DNA of 64,000 nt from Protonemura montana (taxonomy: Eukaryota; Arthropoda; Insecta; Plecoptera; Nemouridae): contig OX387606.1 of NCBI GenBank assembly GCA_947568835.1, positions 9,362,001 to 9,426,000 of the forward strand, in the 5' to 3' direction. Both the position numbers and the translations under genes were made by a program. Position 1 is the first letter of the stretch. Every line of letters begins with the position of its first letter. Below the pieces are notes generated by a model. That model ran no database searches. It was not told the origin of the DNA and saw nothing but the letters and a program-made list of their open reading frames with translations. This document shows positions 25,023 to 38,000 of the stretch, one piece after another.

Positions 25023-25048
25023 GGGGGGGGGGGGGGGGGGGGGGGGGG
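25023..25048 (+). repeat. Poly(G) run of 26 nt
   Basis: Uninterrupted G tract, the longest of at least thirteen G or C runs in the window. Confidence 0.95.
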
Positions 25049-25635
25049 CTGGGAAATTGGCGTCGCATGAATCCAATCTCGTTTTCGTTTACAATAATTA
25101 CTATAGTTTTATGTATAATTTAGCAATATCCCGTGAGTCCAGCGCTGCAATATATCTGGGAATTAACGTGGCCGATAGCTGCACGGAAATCAAAGTTTCG
25201 CCCGAACGTTCGCTTCAGCGATATAGATGTTTTGTAAAACAAAAAATCAAGTTCTCGATAGTTGCAGTTTCGTCTTTATTTCAATAACTCGTCTTTCCTA
25301 TGCCTCGTGATCCTGCTTTTCGGAGCAATAGGGACAATTTGCAAGCGGGGGTCAAAATTCTAGTCGCTTTAACAAAGTCAACTATTTTCTTAATATTTCG
25401 TCAGTTACTTTCAAGAGTCGAGCTTTTACCCTCAGCTTTATTAAAACGTTGGGGAAATAAACTTCATTTGGCATTCAAACCCAGTCTTCTTCAGAACTAG
25501 AGCTAAGGGTATGTATAGAGTCTCAATTGCATAATCGTTTTTATTTTATAACTTATGCCACAAAATTTGTCTCCGGAAATCAATACAAAACTATGAAACA
25601 ATAAGCAATAAAATATGCAGTTTCAACTCTTCCTT

Positions 25636-25656
25636 CCCCCCCCCCCCCCCCCCCCC
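25636..25656 (+). repeat. Poly(C) run of 21 nt
   Basis: Uninterrupted C tract lying ~0.6 kb from the 26-nt G run, so the two could in principle pair with each other. Confidence 0.95.
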
Positions 25657-26689
25657 AGACACGTAGATAAAAATTGCCCACAACTCTTCGTCTTATCTAG
25701 TTCGACTCCTGCCGCATGACGATAGGTCGCATATTTTTTGTTTTGTTTCGAAAAGGGCAATTGGTGACCTTACAAAAACAAGTTGCTAACGATGATGTCC
25801 GGATTGCCGACCAGAGGCAAAGCGTTAGCAACCCCGATTACAACGCAAGCACATGTTTACGGTGAAAATGTGAGGAGAAAAATGTGATTGACGCCTAGCA
25901 AAATCGGCTTTCCCGAGAGGACCATGAAACCTACGGAGGCCAGTCGAAGAGATGAGCCCCCGACAAACAAGAGCCACAATGCTTTTAAAGCACCTGTATA
26001 CGTTAATCAGAGATCTTGTACGAACATTATAAAAATTATAAATATGTACAACGTTTTGAGGCTGAAAATATGTGTGACTACTAGGGGCAGAATGGGATAG
26101 TTTATATCAGTTCGTAAGCACCAGTTCCATCCTATAATTTAATTTCTAATTTAGAAATTTTATTAGGTGGCAAATTTTCTTCGGCCCCAAATGTATTTCC
26201 AAATGGACCATTGGACCCAAACAATGCCCTAGATGGCAAAACCACGTGACCACTAAGCCTCAACGAGCGTCACAAGGGGACTTTCTTCACGGCACCTCCA
26301 CCATCGAAACGCAACAGCCGCTTTCCCCAAATCGCACATCAAACCCAAATCCCTAGACCACGTGAGACACAGCGAAACATAGCCACGTCTCACGCGAGCT
26401 GTGCTGCTAAATAGCACAAATATAATAACCACCCACCCGCCACCATCCATCCCCCAGTCACCCCGGCTCGGTTTAAACGCAACAACCCAATCCTGTGTAT
26501 ACGCGACACCACCGACGCCGACGCCACGCAATGCGTTCATGTGCGAGACGGAGCTAGAGTGTCAATTCAGATTCCAGGATTTACGCCTGTCCGACCAACC
26601 CCTCCAAGTGCAAAACAGATCAATTATCAGCTGGTGTTCTCGTGTACAGCAGCGCATATATACAGCCGCGTTCTATCTCTATATCTGTA

Positions 26690-27620
26690 TTTAGTTGTTA
26701 TCACTCTCGCTCTCGCGGCACTCTCGCCGGTCGGCGCTCACTCTCGCCGCCCCAGTTCATGGCTGGAGGGTAACGGGGTGCATGGTCAGGACACTTCACG
26801 CGCCGCCCGCATCGATCCGCCCCGCGCCACCCCCGCCCGTCGCCCCCCCGACCCCCCCGGCGAAAGCGAGAGTGAGCCGAGTTCCGCGGCGGTGCCAACA
26901 AACCCAGTTTCATCGCCTAAACCACTTTGCATCCCTCCCCCCTCCCCCCACCCATCCACGTAGACCCCGACACCCCGATCTACACCCCCTAATCCCAGAC
27001 AACGCCGGAAAGTACTTGTTTTCCGCACCAATACGCGAGCAAGGAACGCTTGAGAGCGACGGAAAGGGCTGGATTTGGGCGCCGTGTGCGATAGCTTGGT
27101 TACGGAGACGTGGTTCTCCAAAACCCAGATAACTGAGGCAACGACGAAATTGATGGGAAGGAGGGTTAGCTTCAATGTTTTAGAGTGAAGAGCCTGACAA
27201 ACTCTTTTCACTTCTATCTTTTGTGGTGTGTAAGGATTTCCTGTACGTGTCGTTCATCGGAGACAGTTGGCAAGCTGACGGAGACTGCATGAGGCCACCA
27301 CGAAAATCTTCAGACTTCCCCAGAGAGTGCGTTTGAGTAGCGGGATACGGGGACGTTGTTGACTATTTATAAGCGTGTTGACTCCGGAGGGTGGTGACTG
27401 CCGGTTGACACCCCCGGACCCTACCGGGGAACGTCTGAGTGTCCCGTCGACGGGGTCCTGATGACCGAATTCACCCCGTTGGTTTAGGCAGGAAGCAGTC
27501 CATCATTCGTGGTGAACTCTCGGTCAGCTCCATTGAGATTGGAGACGGGAGAGGAAATGGCCAATGCATTGTGACCACCATGATGGGAAATCCAGGGTCA
27601 TTTTCAAAAATAAAATGTAA
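26690..27620. other. GC-rich island, function unknown
   Basis: This segment is much richer in C and G than its surroundings. It begins with CTCTCGCTCTCGCGG-type repeats near 26703-26750, which read as GAGAG on the minus strand, the motif class bound by GAGA factor in flies. It continues through C-rich DNA to ~27000. A second part at ~27360-27520 contains short hairpins, such as CCCCGGACCCTACCGGGG. Several overlapping frames are open on both strands, as expected for GC-rich DNA, and none is recognisable. It may be a promoter or enhancer, or old mobile DNA in its second half. Confidence 0.35.
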
Positions 27621-28256
27621 GAAAATGGCGTTTGCACAAATTATTATCTATGAACATATTCACGACAGTTTGCTAAAGAACGGACTTTAGATTCCAGCTG
27701 ATCAATACATAGGAGCGGCAAACAAATGTCAAAACCGAACAATACCAAAAGCCACACTAATACCAATCACAATTCAAACTCGTTTGATTATTTTAAATGC
27801 GATGGCAACTTTCATTACCTGCATTTTCCGCGAACGCCGCTAAAATATGTATTCCTCGCGCAATATTACGATCTCGCGTAACACACTCACGGCAGTTGGT
27901 ACGACACACACAGCGATTGCTAATTGGACATGTTTTCAGAAATATAGAATACTCATTTGGCCGAAAGTGGTCGGGTAATATTCACAATTCTCATCTCGCC
28001 GTGGGCCGAGCGCCCAGAGCGCTGTCACATTATCAAGTTGTAAATTAGAGGAAATTCAGTTCGGAAAATGCATCATCACGTAGATGCATTGGCCTAATGT
28101 GATTTGTCTCCGTGCTTCGCGCCCGCGTACCATTCGATATAAACCAGCATGCGATCAATGTGAATATGATAATTGAGAAATGATTGCCAATCATTTTGAC
28201 ATGCAAGTTATTATCAACGAATATGCAAATATATACGGATTTGCTGTCATTCGTTG

Positions 28257-28284
28257 GTGTGTGTGTGTGTGTGTGTATATATAT
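28257..28284 (+). repeat. (GT)n(AT)n microsatellite
   Basis: About ten GT units followed by AT units, directly abutting the left end of the inverted-repeat element. Confidence 0.9.
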
Positions 28285-28890
28285 ACACGCTAAAATAACA
28301 TGAGTCAAATTCCACTCCAAAAGAGTCATTTTTTCACTCTTTCGGAGTAGAAAAGCTATCCACCACAATGTGAGTCAAATTCACTCCTTTGAAAGTAAGA
28401 ACTTAAATCACTCTTTCAAAGAGTCAAATATACTGACACTAGAAAGAGTGATTTTCACTCCTTCGTGGTATGGGAATAGTCATTTCGACGATTGAAAGGA
28501 AGTGACACTAGGAAGAGTGATTTTCACTCCATTGAGGTATGGGGATCTTCATATTAAATATTGAATATACTGGAAATAATTATTTAAAAAAACATGTTTT
28601 TTTATTGTTGAAATACAAATAATCATTATCTAGCAAAGATATTAATATTGCCGGCCACTTGGGTTGGCTTATCTAGTACCACTTGGAGGATGCAATTATT
28701 TGATCCTATTGGTGCAGGTCAGCACAAGAATATATCATCTCAATAAATTTAATTCAGTTATTTGTTTTTTCAGATAAATATATCAGAGATTGCAGATTTC
28801 AGACAATGCTGAATATTGTTAAATAATACAATCTAGTCCATAGATGAAATCGTATTTAAATTGCAAACGCTTGCAATGCGCGGGGTATTT

Positions 28891-29040
28891 TATTATTATC
28901 AACACTAAAACCGTCTCAAAAATTGATGCCCAAACGGGAACTCGAACCCCGAACTCCATCTATGTGATAGGTGAAGATCAGGGTTCGAGTCCCGGTTTGG
29001 GCATCAATTTTTTAGACGGTTATAGTGTTAATAATATTAA
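28891..29040. repeat. tRNA-like ~150-nt palindrome inside the element
   Basis: The arms 28891-28950 and 28981-29040 are nearly perfect reverse complements around a ~30-nt loop. The central 75 nt begins GCCCAAA and ends TTTGGGC, like a 7-bp acceptor stem at tRNA length. The right arm carries GGGTTCGAGTCCC, which matches the RNA polymerase III B box (GGTTCGANTCC); because of the palindrome, the other strand carries one too. A normal D arm and A box are not evident, so I do not call a functional tRNA. It looks like an inverted duplication of a tRNA 3' half. Confidence 0.6.
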
Positions 29041-29987
29041 AATCTAGTCCATCTTCTCTGCAATATCCAAATTAATGAGTGAGGCATGCAATCCGTCCAT
29101 TGCCAGAAGGGACTTAATATCCATGTCATAGATTTGTGCTTCAATGAAATTATAAAAACGACTTAGTTAAGATGGGTAAGTGACACTTAAGACAAAAAAG
29201 GTTTTGAATAGTGTGTCAAAGGCCTTAACTGATGAAGTCCTGACTGGAATGCAGTGCATATCAGCAATGATAAAATAACTGCAGTTTTCGCTGCCTGGTG
29301 GCCCGACGTAGACGAGAGATGGCTGCAAATTGCTCTGGATCCTCGTTTTGACGAGATGCCCGATGTCTATCCCTGTCTGTCTGTACCTGAAAGAATACAT
29401 TGCAGTCAGATTAGAGACGATTTTGACGGAGATCCTTCAGGTCGTGGACTTTTAAAATGATGCGGTGTACATACCTCAACGAATTGCACCAAGCTTTTGA
29501 TAGAAACAGCTGTCGGTGATCTTTCAGTTGAGGCACTGCTGCCGTCCTCACTGTTAGGGACAAATGGAAAACAATTAGCTCTATCACTGCGCTCTCTTGC
29601 CGTCGATATTCGTTGACATTCGAACAGTCTGATTGTTTTGAATGCTTTATTATAAAAAAAAGAATCGTATAAAAACCTCATAAAAAACTTTCTTTTGACC
29701 TATAACTCATGCATTTTCTGCATAATAACAAATAAATGTGTGGACTGTGGTGCAAGATTGAATTATTTTGGCCGTGTTTGGTAGTGAATAGTGACGAAAC
29801 TGATCATTTGGCATACATTTCATTTCAGTACAATTAACTAATAAGCCTCTATTATGCCACTGGTTTTATAATTTTAGTAAGAAAAATAGGGCTTACCTTT
29901 GATAGCGTCTGCCAACGTCTCGGAGACTCCATTCGCCACTAAATACACACGCAAGGTCTCGATGTCAAACTTTTCAACATCACCCAT
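29041..29987 (-). pseudogene. Three-exon gene inside the element, with premature stop
   Basis: Minus-strand exons 29987-29897, 29550-29475 and 29386-29044 have GT/AG borders (donors GTAAGC and GTATGT; acceptors CCTAACAG and TTCTTTCAG) and compatible phases (1, then 2). Translation starts MGDVEKFDIETLRVYLVANG. The last exon encodes SLVYVGPPGSENCSYFIIAD, then VRTSSVKAFDTLFKTFFVLS. An in-frame TAA at 29169-29167 interrupts it. The same frame then continues for 40 codons (LSRFYNFIEAQIYDMDI) to a TAG at 29046-29044. From memory, the segment around the TAA (DTLFK, then F-I-Y-DMDI) resembles the C-terminal part of uncharacterised proteins that are abundant in fish and invertebrate genomes. The gene sits entirely between the terminal inverted repeats and is probably carried by the transposon. 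Exon 2 is the least certain part. Function unknown. Confidence 0.55.
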
Positions 29988-32006
29988 GACTTCGCAGAGG
30001 AACACCGATAGTGGGTGGACTCACATACCGCACCGCGTAACGGACAAATACGTTCACTGGAAGACACTGTCGCGCGTTGTGATTCATGAATACTCGAACG
30101 CGCTAACCCAAAACACAGAAAGTGAGAGAGTCGTCCAGAGCGAGGTTGCTGACGCCTGTATTTCCCATGTGTTTTAGTACAGATATTATCTTTGTCAACG
30201 AATTTGGTCGCATAAGCAAGAAATAATCTATCTGCATTTGTCCGCTAATTCACTTTTTTGTGAGTTATTATCGCCCTTGTTAATGATTCAACGATCTCTG
30301 CCACTCATATAAAGAGCTAAATCTGCTCACTCTTTCTAAATGAGTGGAATAACAACTCTCCAAAGAGTCAATAAAACTGAAATTCACTCATGAATGAGTC
30401 AAAAAAGACGTGACTCTTTCAAAGAGTGAACATTTCACTCATGTTTATTTAGAGTGTATGTATACAAAGTTGTATGTATGTAACACGGTACTCGAGACTG
30501 GTATATTTTGTATTTACATTTCGCACTTTCACGCAAATACGTGTGCCGATACTAATGGGGTTGGCGCTGGTTGACACGCGCTACCCGTCGACATAATCAA
30601 GCCGGCTGATTTGAAAACACAGTTTCGATTACAGTCACAGATAAACCGACCAATGTAACGGTTGAAATTAAACAGGGGAAAAAATGTGATCGAATTCGGG
30701 CAAAAAAAAAAAAACGGAATAAATAAATAAAAACAAAAAATGTGTACGTGGTTATCAAATTGAGTAAGACTTTTTTTTTCCGCTGGTTTGAATTGCAAAA
30801 GAATACTCCCGCAACAAACACCGCACCGATTTAGGAACAGTTTTATGGTTTCGACACAATTTTCCGCAAAAATGCTGAAAATTGAACCACTTCTATAATG
30901 AAACAACAGATGAGTACCTACCGCTATAGTGCACGGCCACAACGGATGTACGGTGCAAAATAATTGCTGACGGTGATTCTATTCTATCAATTATAAAGTG
31001 TCGAGTGTGTGGTTTCCACAGTGTTTGTAATTTGTGTCACAATAATGAAAATCACAACAGTTTTACACCATCGAGGTGAAACAACCACCCCCACCCCCAC
31101 ACACATACACACCCGCTCAAAGTTCACCTCACCCCCTAAACCCCAGCGCCCCCCGGCTCGGCTTGCATGTACATCGAAATTCATACAACGCTATACGCGA
31201 TCAGAAATTTTAATCAAAAATTGATGTAAATTATCATGTGGACTTCTAAATTGCGAAATATTTTAGTTAGATGGTTCGTTGCGGGCATTTGACTGGTAAT
31301 CGCATATTCGATGACTCTGTGCTGTATAATGTAACGCGAAACGCGATGCGCCGAGAGTTGCCGTCGTAAAAAATAAATCGAAAATTGACAATCTCCGCAC
31401 GAATTACGCGATTCGTCGGTAAGCCCGATTTTTTTTTTTAGCTTTCGACTGACAAACTCTGCATTAATATTCAAAAGCTGAGTAATCATCCACTTTTAAT
31501 CGCGACTTATCCGTGGCGATGCCGAATTTTCTATCCTCACTCATAGGCGGGTTACGATTTTAATTTCATAAAGTTGCACCCGAAAGTGTGTTACATCGTT
31601 CATATATCGAAAGTGAAATAGTTCATACATATCGTAGCACAAATGCTGTAATGCGCACTTGCAAGCGACAGTGCACTGTTAATGAAACAAGGGGTGGCAA
31701 TCACTGACAGAATAATATATATATGTACACCACAGCGGATAGAGGGCGCGAATTTATCAGTTAACCCCCCAACTAGATGTAAAACACCCCCGAAAACACG
31801 GATTCACAATGCGAGACAGAATCGTGCGGCCAGAAATTTCACACTTGGCAAAAAGCAAACAGGGTAGCACACATTACTGCCCACGGCACGACATTTAAAA
31901 GGGTACATTGATGTGTGACAAAGCCACGAAAAGCGATGCGAATGGGCGCAATATTTATTATTACATATATGATCGATTCTCATGAATTTTCAGCCACTTT
32001 CTTCGA

Positions 32007-32028
32007 TTTTTTTTTTTTTTTTTTTTTT
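32007..32028 (+). repeat. Poly(T) run
   Basis: About 22 consecutive T after CTTCGA. No adjacent retroposon body was recognised on either strand. Confidence 0.9.
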
Positions 32029-35000
32029 AGCCTTTGCTGCTGTAATTCCTATTATCAACTGCACGTTATGAATTTACCTAACAGGTTAGAAAACTCACGC
32101 GAGATAAATAATTCTTATGTGTAACAACATAAACATAGTAACAGAAAAATGTAACACATGAAATAAAAAAAAGCACTATAAATAAATGAAGACACATTAA
32201 ATTTGTATTAAAAATATGTGATAAGCTTTTCCCGTGATGTGATAAGGCACGAAGGACGGCCGGTTGCATAAAATATAAGTAAAAACCAACTCGTAGCAAA
32301 CTACGAGATACCATGGGCACAAATATTTTACTTAACAATTCATAATTTGGATATAGAAATAGACATTATGTCTTCTAACGATTTGCCCATTACATGCTAC
32401 ATGTACTTTTATGCTATATATGTAAATTGTACTTGTGGGCCTGTGTACAATAAAGAATTTGTTAATTAGTCATCGCAACAAGTTTTCCGCTAATCACCTG
32501 TACACCACAATTGCCGTCTTTTAATTTCAGACTAAAATCTAACCCGTAACTTAGCCCGAGCGTTACCAGCACATTGCCAGCAAGGGACCGTGGCTATACA
32601 TGTACACGTACACGGGGTCGTACAGCGCGGCGTGCCGCGAGCAAAGGGTAATAGAGTAAAGCTGATGAATTAACTTTGAGGTCGAGCAGACACGACGCAA
32701 GGTGTGGTTGCGCAGAGCGACGCCGACCAAGCGTCGCGACGCCGCTTTACACGCGAGGCGACGCGGCGTCGGCACAACTTTCAGCGTTCGCGAAGATTGT
32801 TTTATGCCAGCTTTAACTTGGACGACGCCGTTAGTGGATAAGCGAGAAACTGATCAATCGAGGTCAGAGGTTTGAAAGAGAATCCTAAAAAAGAGGTTGT
32901 TTCATATTACATGGCTGCAATTTGACAAAATCTATAATTTATTTTTGTGGATGGAATCAAGGCGACAAGTTTTTTTTTTCTTCTTGAACCGAAATGTCGA
33001 ATTTTGTTCCCACAGGATGTCACAAGTTTTTGTATGGTGTTTTAGGCAAATGAAAGCGGGCGTCTTTCGACAGTTTACGGAGGCGTCGACTGCTTTTCAG
33101 CACAAACCCAAGTCAAGACGCCTGAAATAGTTTTCCAGCAAGCAATGTTGCACATTTGAAAGCGAATTAAAAAACACGAAGCTATTAAATATATATATCG
33201 CGTAGCCGTGCCACAAAAAGAAATTGCGCACACGAATTTTATTTCGAGAGCATCGTATAATTTATGATCGTCGGCTAAAGGCACGCCAATAATCATTCCG
33301 TGCGAATAGCATCATCGATCGTTCGGTGTGAGGAATTTATATAATAAACGAATGACCCGCACGTAAGAGCAATTTCCCTGTCCATTCTGCAGCTTGAGGA
33401 GTTGCAGACCTGCTTGAATGTCTTTTATATGAATTACTGGCACGGGGGGTGGGTAGATATAAAAAAGCTTCGCGCTCACTAAGATAAATAAGCTTATTCT
33501 CTAATTCGTGAGTAATTCTTGTGAAGCTGCTAAGAGAAAAGTTGTCTGGTTCAGTGGCAAGTATAAGGTTCATGTAGAAGGTAACAAACGGTTTTACTGC
33601 TGCCACCATTGCTATGCGGAGGGTAGACACGGTCCTCACGTAAACACCATTATTTTCACCCCATTTTTCGTAATATTACCGAGGAAAAAAAAAGCGAGGA
33701 AAAAGTTTCTCTATAGCGCAGGGGCCAAGGGCGTGCCCCCAGCAGTCACAGGAAATATTTACACCGAAAACTTATGGACGCCATAAGTCTCGAAGGAGAA
33801 TTTCAATAACAAAATTTCTTCATGCAAGAAGAATTAGCGAGGAAATATACAGGGAACGGCGCGAATCGAGCGAACACTTGGTTGAAATTATCGCAGGAAT
33901 AACAATAGTTGTTGGAACTTTTGGACAAGTGGGGGATGTCGCTGTTCCGAAGATGTCAGCTTAGAATTAGCATTTGCTCAAGGAATTATTTGCTGGCGCG
34001 GGATTATCAGAGAAAACTTGTACGTTATCATTGACGCATCAAAAGAATGAAAGAATGTATGGGTTTAGAGGCGAGACAACCTTCCGCCTAATTTGTCGCC
34101 GAATTTTGGCAATCGTGACTGAGCATAAAAAAAAAGCGTACACGCTTACAAGCCTCACGAACTAAGGAGCACACAATGTGTTCTGATTCGGAAGAAAATT
34201 TGAATCAAGTCTTTTTCCTCCAGCTACTATACATTGACTCCCCAGAAAATTGGTCCCTTTTGAAGACGATGTATAGGGCAAGAAGACGAGCGTAAAATGG
34301 CGCCGCTTGCCCAGATTCTTTCTGGCGTCTAGAATATCCACTTTAACCAGTCTTCCCTCTTGCAGTAGCTGGGGCAGATCGGGAGAGCTTTGTAGCACAA
34401 AAGACTGTGGATGGCTTACAAGTTGCCAACAAGTGTCTCCAGGGTTTTCAACGGAATGGGAGGGGGGGGGGGGGGTCTATAGGAGATCAGTCACCGCATC
34501 GGGGACTTTATGGGAAGAGCGCTCGCGGAGGGTGCAGGGGACGGGGGACATGAAAAGGAAGGGGGGGGGGGGGGGATAAGATGCATCGTCCCGTAAAATG
34601 GCCGAGCGTCGGCGTCGCGTAATGTGCATGCACCACAACGCCCGACCATGAAACAAGGGTGTAAAAATGTTATTTACGACGGCCGGGAGATAATAATGAT
34701 CTATTCGCGCGCCGCGACTTGAGACGTGCTACATTATTGAGTGCGCAGAGCTGTGTGTCGAACGCCAGTTTTGAATTGCAGAACTCGAGCGGTCGCGAGG
34801 GCGCGGAAATCAAAGAATTATCCGAGCCATTTGCGTTCGTGAGCACCAGATAAAAGTGATAAATAATATCATTTCAGGAGGGGCTCCAGGCGTGGACAGT
34901 GGAACGAAGTGGGAATGGGTTTTTGGAGGCGGCCAGGGATAATTTTAACTTCTAAAGACGGGGGTGACGGAGCCGGCGAGAATATCCTACCCGGGGTTTT

Positions 35001-38000
35001 GCATCTTCAAAGGAGACGCTGTTTACGGGCAAACAATTCAACACAAAGAAAGACAAAACGCTTTAAACGGAATCGTTCATGACGTCCTCAGAAGAAATGA
35101 GAGTGCTTTCGATGTTTAGCGGTAGTTCCCGGATTCGCGGTCGAAATATTCAAATGATGTGAAAACGGGGGCAAAGGTAAAGACAATCCACACTACATTT
35201 GTTCTTCTCGTTTCATGTCTATAGGTTCATTGTCCCGACGTTGCCGCTGTCGTCTTATCTTTTAAATGTGCACGTAAAAAACAATCTACACAAATAAATA
35301 CAAGGCCAAGATCATTATAACTTATGCAAAGCAGCGAGTAGATGCGCAAGCAGCGACGTCGGCGTCGCGACAACGACGGCGTCGAAAGTCTGGTACGAAA
35401 TCAAAGTTGTAAGGGGCGTTCTAGCAACCGACGCAAGTTTTGAATTGCAAGAGAATAACTCATTGACATAACCAATTGCAAGAATATGTTATTCTTTTAG
35501 GTTATAATAAATTTAGGAACGCGAAAAAAAAACAAAGTGGAATGAAAATTTGCATATTTAGAGAAAAACGTTGGGCAGAGTTTAGTACAAAAGTTACCAA
35601 GAAAAATAGACGATATGGGCATGGCATGGAGCGTCTCTGTATAAAATACTCCAGCTTTTTCCAATATAATGGAAGTCTGTTTTACATAATTTATATATAA
35701 ACATTCATAAAGCGACGTCACGGCAAAAGAGCCGAGGCTTGCTGCGAGGTGATGGAGGAAAATTCGAAGAGACAAAGATATTTAAAATATCTTAAAAGTA
35801 ACCGTCGCGCCGGTGCTCTAGTCTAGGGGTCATTATGCCAGCGAGAGGAATTAGAATAGTCGACCGGTCGTTGCACAGCGCATACACAATCAGGGTAAAT
35901 CATCTGCCGGCCCAAGTCGAAACTCATTTCGGGACGAGCATAGAGAGCCTTGAAATGACAATCTTGTTTGTCAGTTCTTATTGACAGTCTGGCCCGCCAC
36001 GAAGTCAACCCCTTAGCACGGTAACGGTGGAGAGGGGGGGGGGGGGGGGGGAACAAGAGCCAACGAGCATTACCAGACTCCAAATTATCTTTTTCTCTTG
36101 CCATAGAGCGACGCTTGTCGTCAGCGGAAAAATAGAACCAAATTTACATTAAAATTCGATTAGATGAACGGTTGAATTGTGAGCGCGTATGATCTTTGTG
36201 CGCATGTGGAACCGGAAGACGGAATTGGATGCTTTCAGTTCTGCTGAGAATCATTTAAATATTTGTTACGCGGTATGTGCAACATAACGTGGCTATGTGA
36301 GCGACATTTTTCCGAGCATCCTTGCAATTAGAAGTCAGTGGAAAATTAGCCCACGATCAATGACAGTGACAACCACATCAAAGAGCTGTTTCCTCAGGAA
36401 TTAGAACGAAACAAATTTCGCGAAGAGGCGCGGCATTTGTGATGCGCACTCGCCACTCGGTGAACCTGTCGTTCCTCGTTTTGATACGCGTTCTGCGCCG
36501 AGCGAACAAATTTTAAATTTTTCTTTCTCATTTTATTCCGCCAAACTAAATGAAAGTACCGAGGATAAAGCTAATAATTCTTTCTCCCTTGATTAAATTA
36601 AATCAAAATTCAACTCCGGACAGCTTCGCGCATATATACCCGACTCCTGCAGGAATAATAATATACCTACGCCTGAAATTTTCTTCATTTCTCTTTCGAA
36701 TTAAGGTAAATTGAAACCTGTCTACAATAACAAAAATACGGACGTCTTCTGGCAGCAGGGACCGTTACAGTCTGTTCTATATAATGTAGAGCCATGGGCT
36801 GCATATTTAATTAAATTTCCAGACAAATGTATTTTACGTATTTAAAATTATATTAGTTCAATTACGATTTTCAAATAACAAAACCCCTGTATGTAAGCCC
36901 CTGTACCTAGAATATAAGATGAAGCCCCCCCCCCTCCCCCCCCCTGCCCACCACTACTGATATTTTCTGTATTTCATTCTAGGGCACGGTTTTACAAGCA
37001 CTTGTTTTTAATACCGACTACCACCCACTGCTCTACTAGTCAAATAATTTAAGGAAATTATCATCGAATTGGAAGTGATGCATTTGTTCTTTAATACGGG
37101 CTTACAAGGTTTTGAAACCAAACCCATAGCACTAAAGTGAATTCAAACTTACTGCAAACAAGAACGAGCTTATAGTTCTCATCGTCGCTGCAGCATCTAA
37201 TTAGTGTTGAAATTATGGTTTGGCACGATCGAAAACGCAATTGCCAAGGTAAATGTTTGCTTGTCGTTTAGTTTCTGATGCATCTATGTCGGTGTCGCTG
37301 AGATTTTTCCAGACGATGCGTCTAGACGAATGGTCTGAACTCGTGCATGCATGTAATAATGGTAATTAAACATGTTGTCCGTTCGCCGTTTGGACGTATG
37401 GCATATACGTAATGAGTTGGCCGACGATAGGATAGGAGCCTAAACACCAGCGAGAGATGATTAGGCAATTATGAATTAAGCAACTTGTGTACACAATACT
37501 ATAATAACCATCGAGAATACTGAAATTACAGAAAATTACCAATGTGTTTACCACTTTATTTTATTACTTCATTATGTGAAGCAACATACGGTATAATATA
37601 TTTTATTGATCTCTATAGCTGTGTGTAAAAAATATAATCCAACTGCATTCCATCTGAAAAAAAATGCCCACAATTCTTTTAAAGCGCATCCTCGCGAACG
37701 AAATTTCCATAAACGTTTCAAGAAATTTTACTTATCAATTAATCTTACCGAATATGTTTATACATATAAAACATTTCACGACTGTAGCCACGACTGAATA
37801 TATATGAAATGCAGTTTAAATAATCCAAAGCGTTGACGACGTCACGTTTACCACCTGCATTTCGACAAGGTAATGAAAAGTAGTCTAACATGACCGAAAA
37901 CATGATACAGTCCTAAAGAATAACACAGCCTTACAACACAAAAGTTTGACTTGTGCTACCCCGGTGCGTCCCTAATTGCAGAGGGCATGCACGCGCCGTC

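Larger units (their letters stand above)
15610..28284. other. bab: Long non-coding stretch upstream of the bab exons
   Basis: No coding exon recognised over ~12.7 kb; open frames are short and mutually unrelated. The region holds a GTCGGCGTCG-type GC island near 21048-21150, CCTAG-rich degenerate repeats at ~21490-21555, an ATT/GTT-rich microsatellite at ~23205-23350, G and C homopolymers near 25.0 and 25.6 kb, and GC-rich DNA at ~26.25-27.6 kb. It is probably a bab intron or 5' regulatory DNA, because it lies upstream of an internal exon that lacks its predecessor. Confidence 0.5.
28285..30457. mobile_element. ~2.2 kb DNA transposon-like element with terminal inverted repeats
   Basis: The left end (28285-28305, ACACGCTAAAATAACATGAG) matches the reverse complement of the right end (30457-30437, ACACTCTAAATAAACATGAG) at 18 of 21 positions. 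Similarity continues inward as CACTC..AAAGAGTCA. Both termini are filled with short GAGTGA/TCACTC palindromes, spread over ~28300-28545 on the left and ~30297-30450 on the right. The inside carries an intron-containing minus-strand gene and a tRNA-like palindrome. This structure fits a cut-and-paste transposon or a large non-autonomous derivative that carries its own gene. No obvious target-site duplication is visible, because the left flank is a microsatellite. The superfamily is not assigned. Confidence 0.68.

Noticed and set aside
28930..29006. Functional tRNA gene
   Set aside because: Length and B box fit, but the D arm and A box are not convincing and the whole unit is part of a longer palindrome, which points to a repeat.
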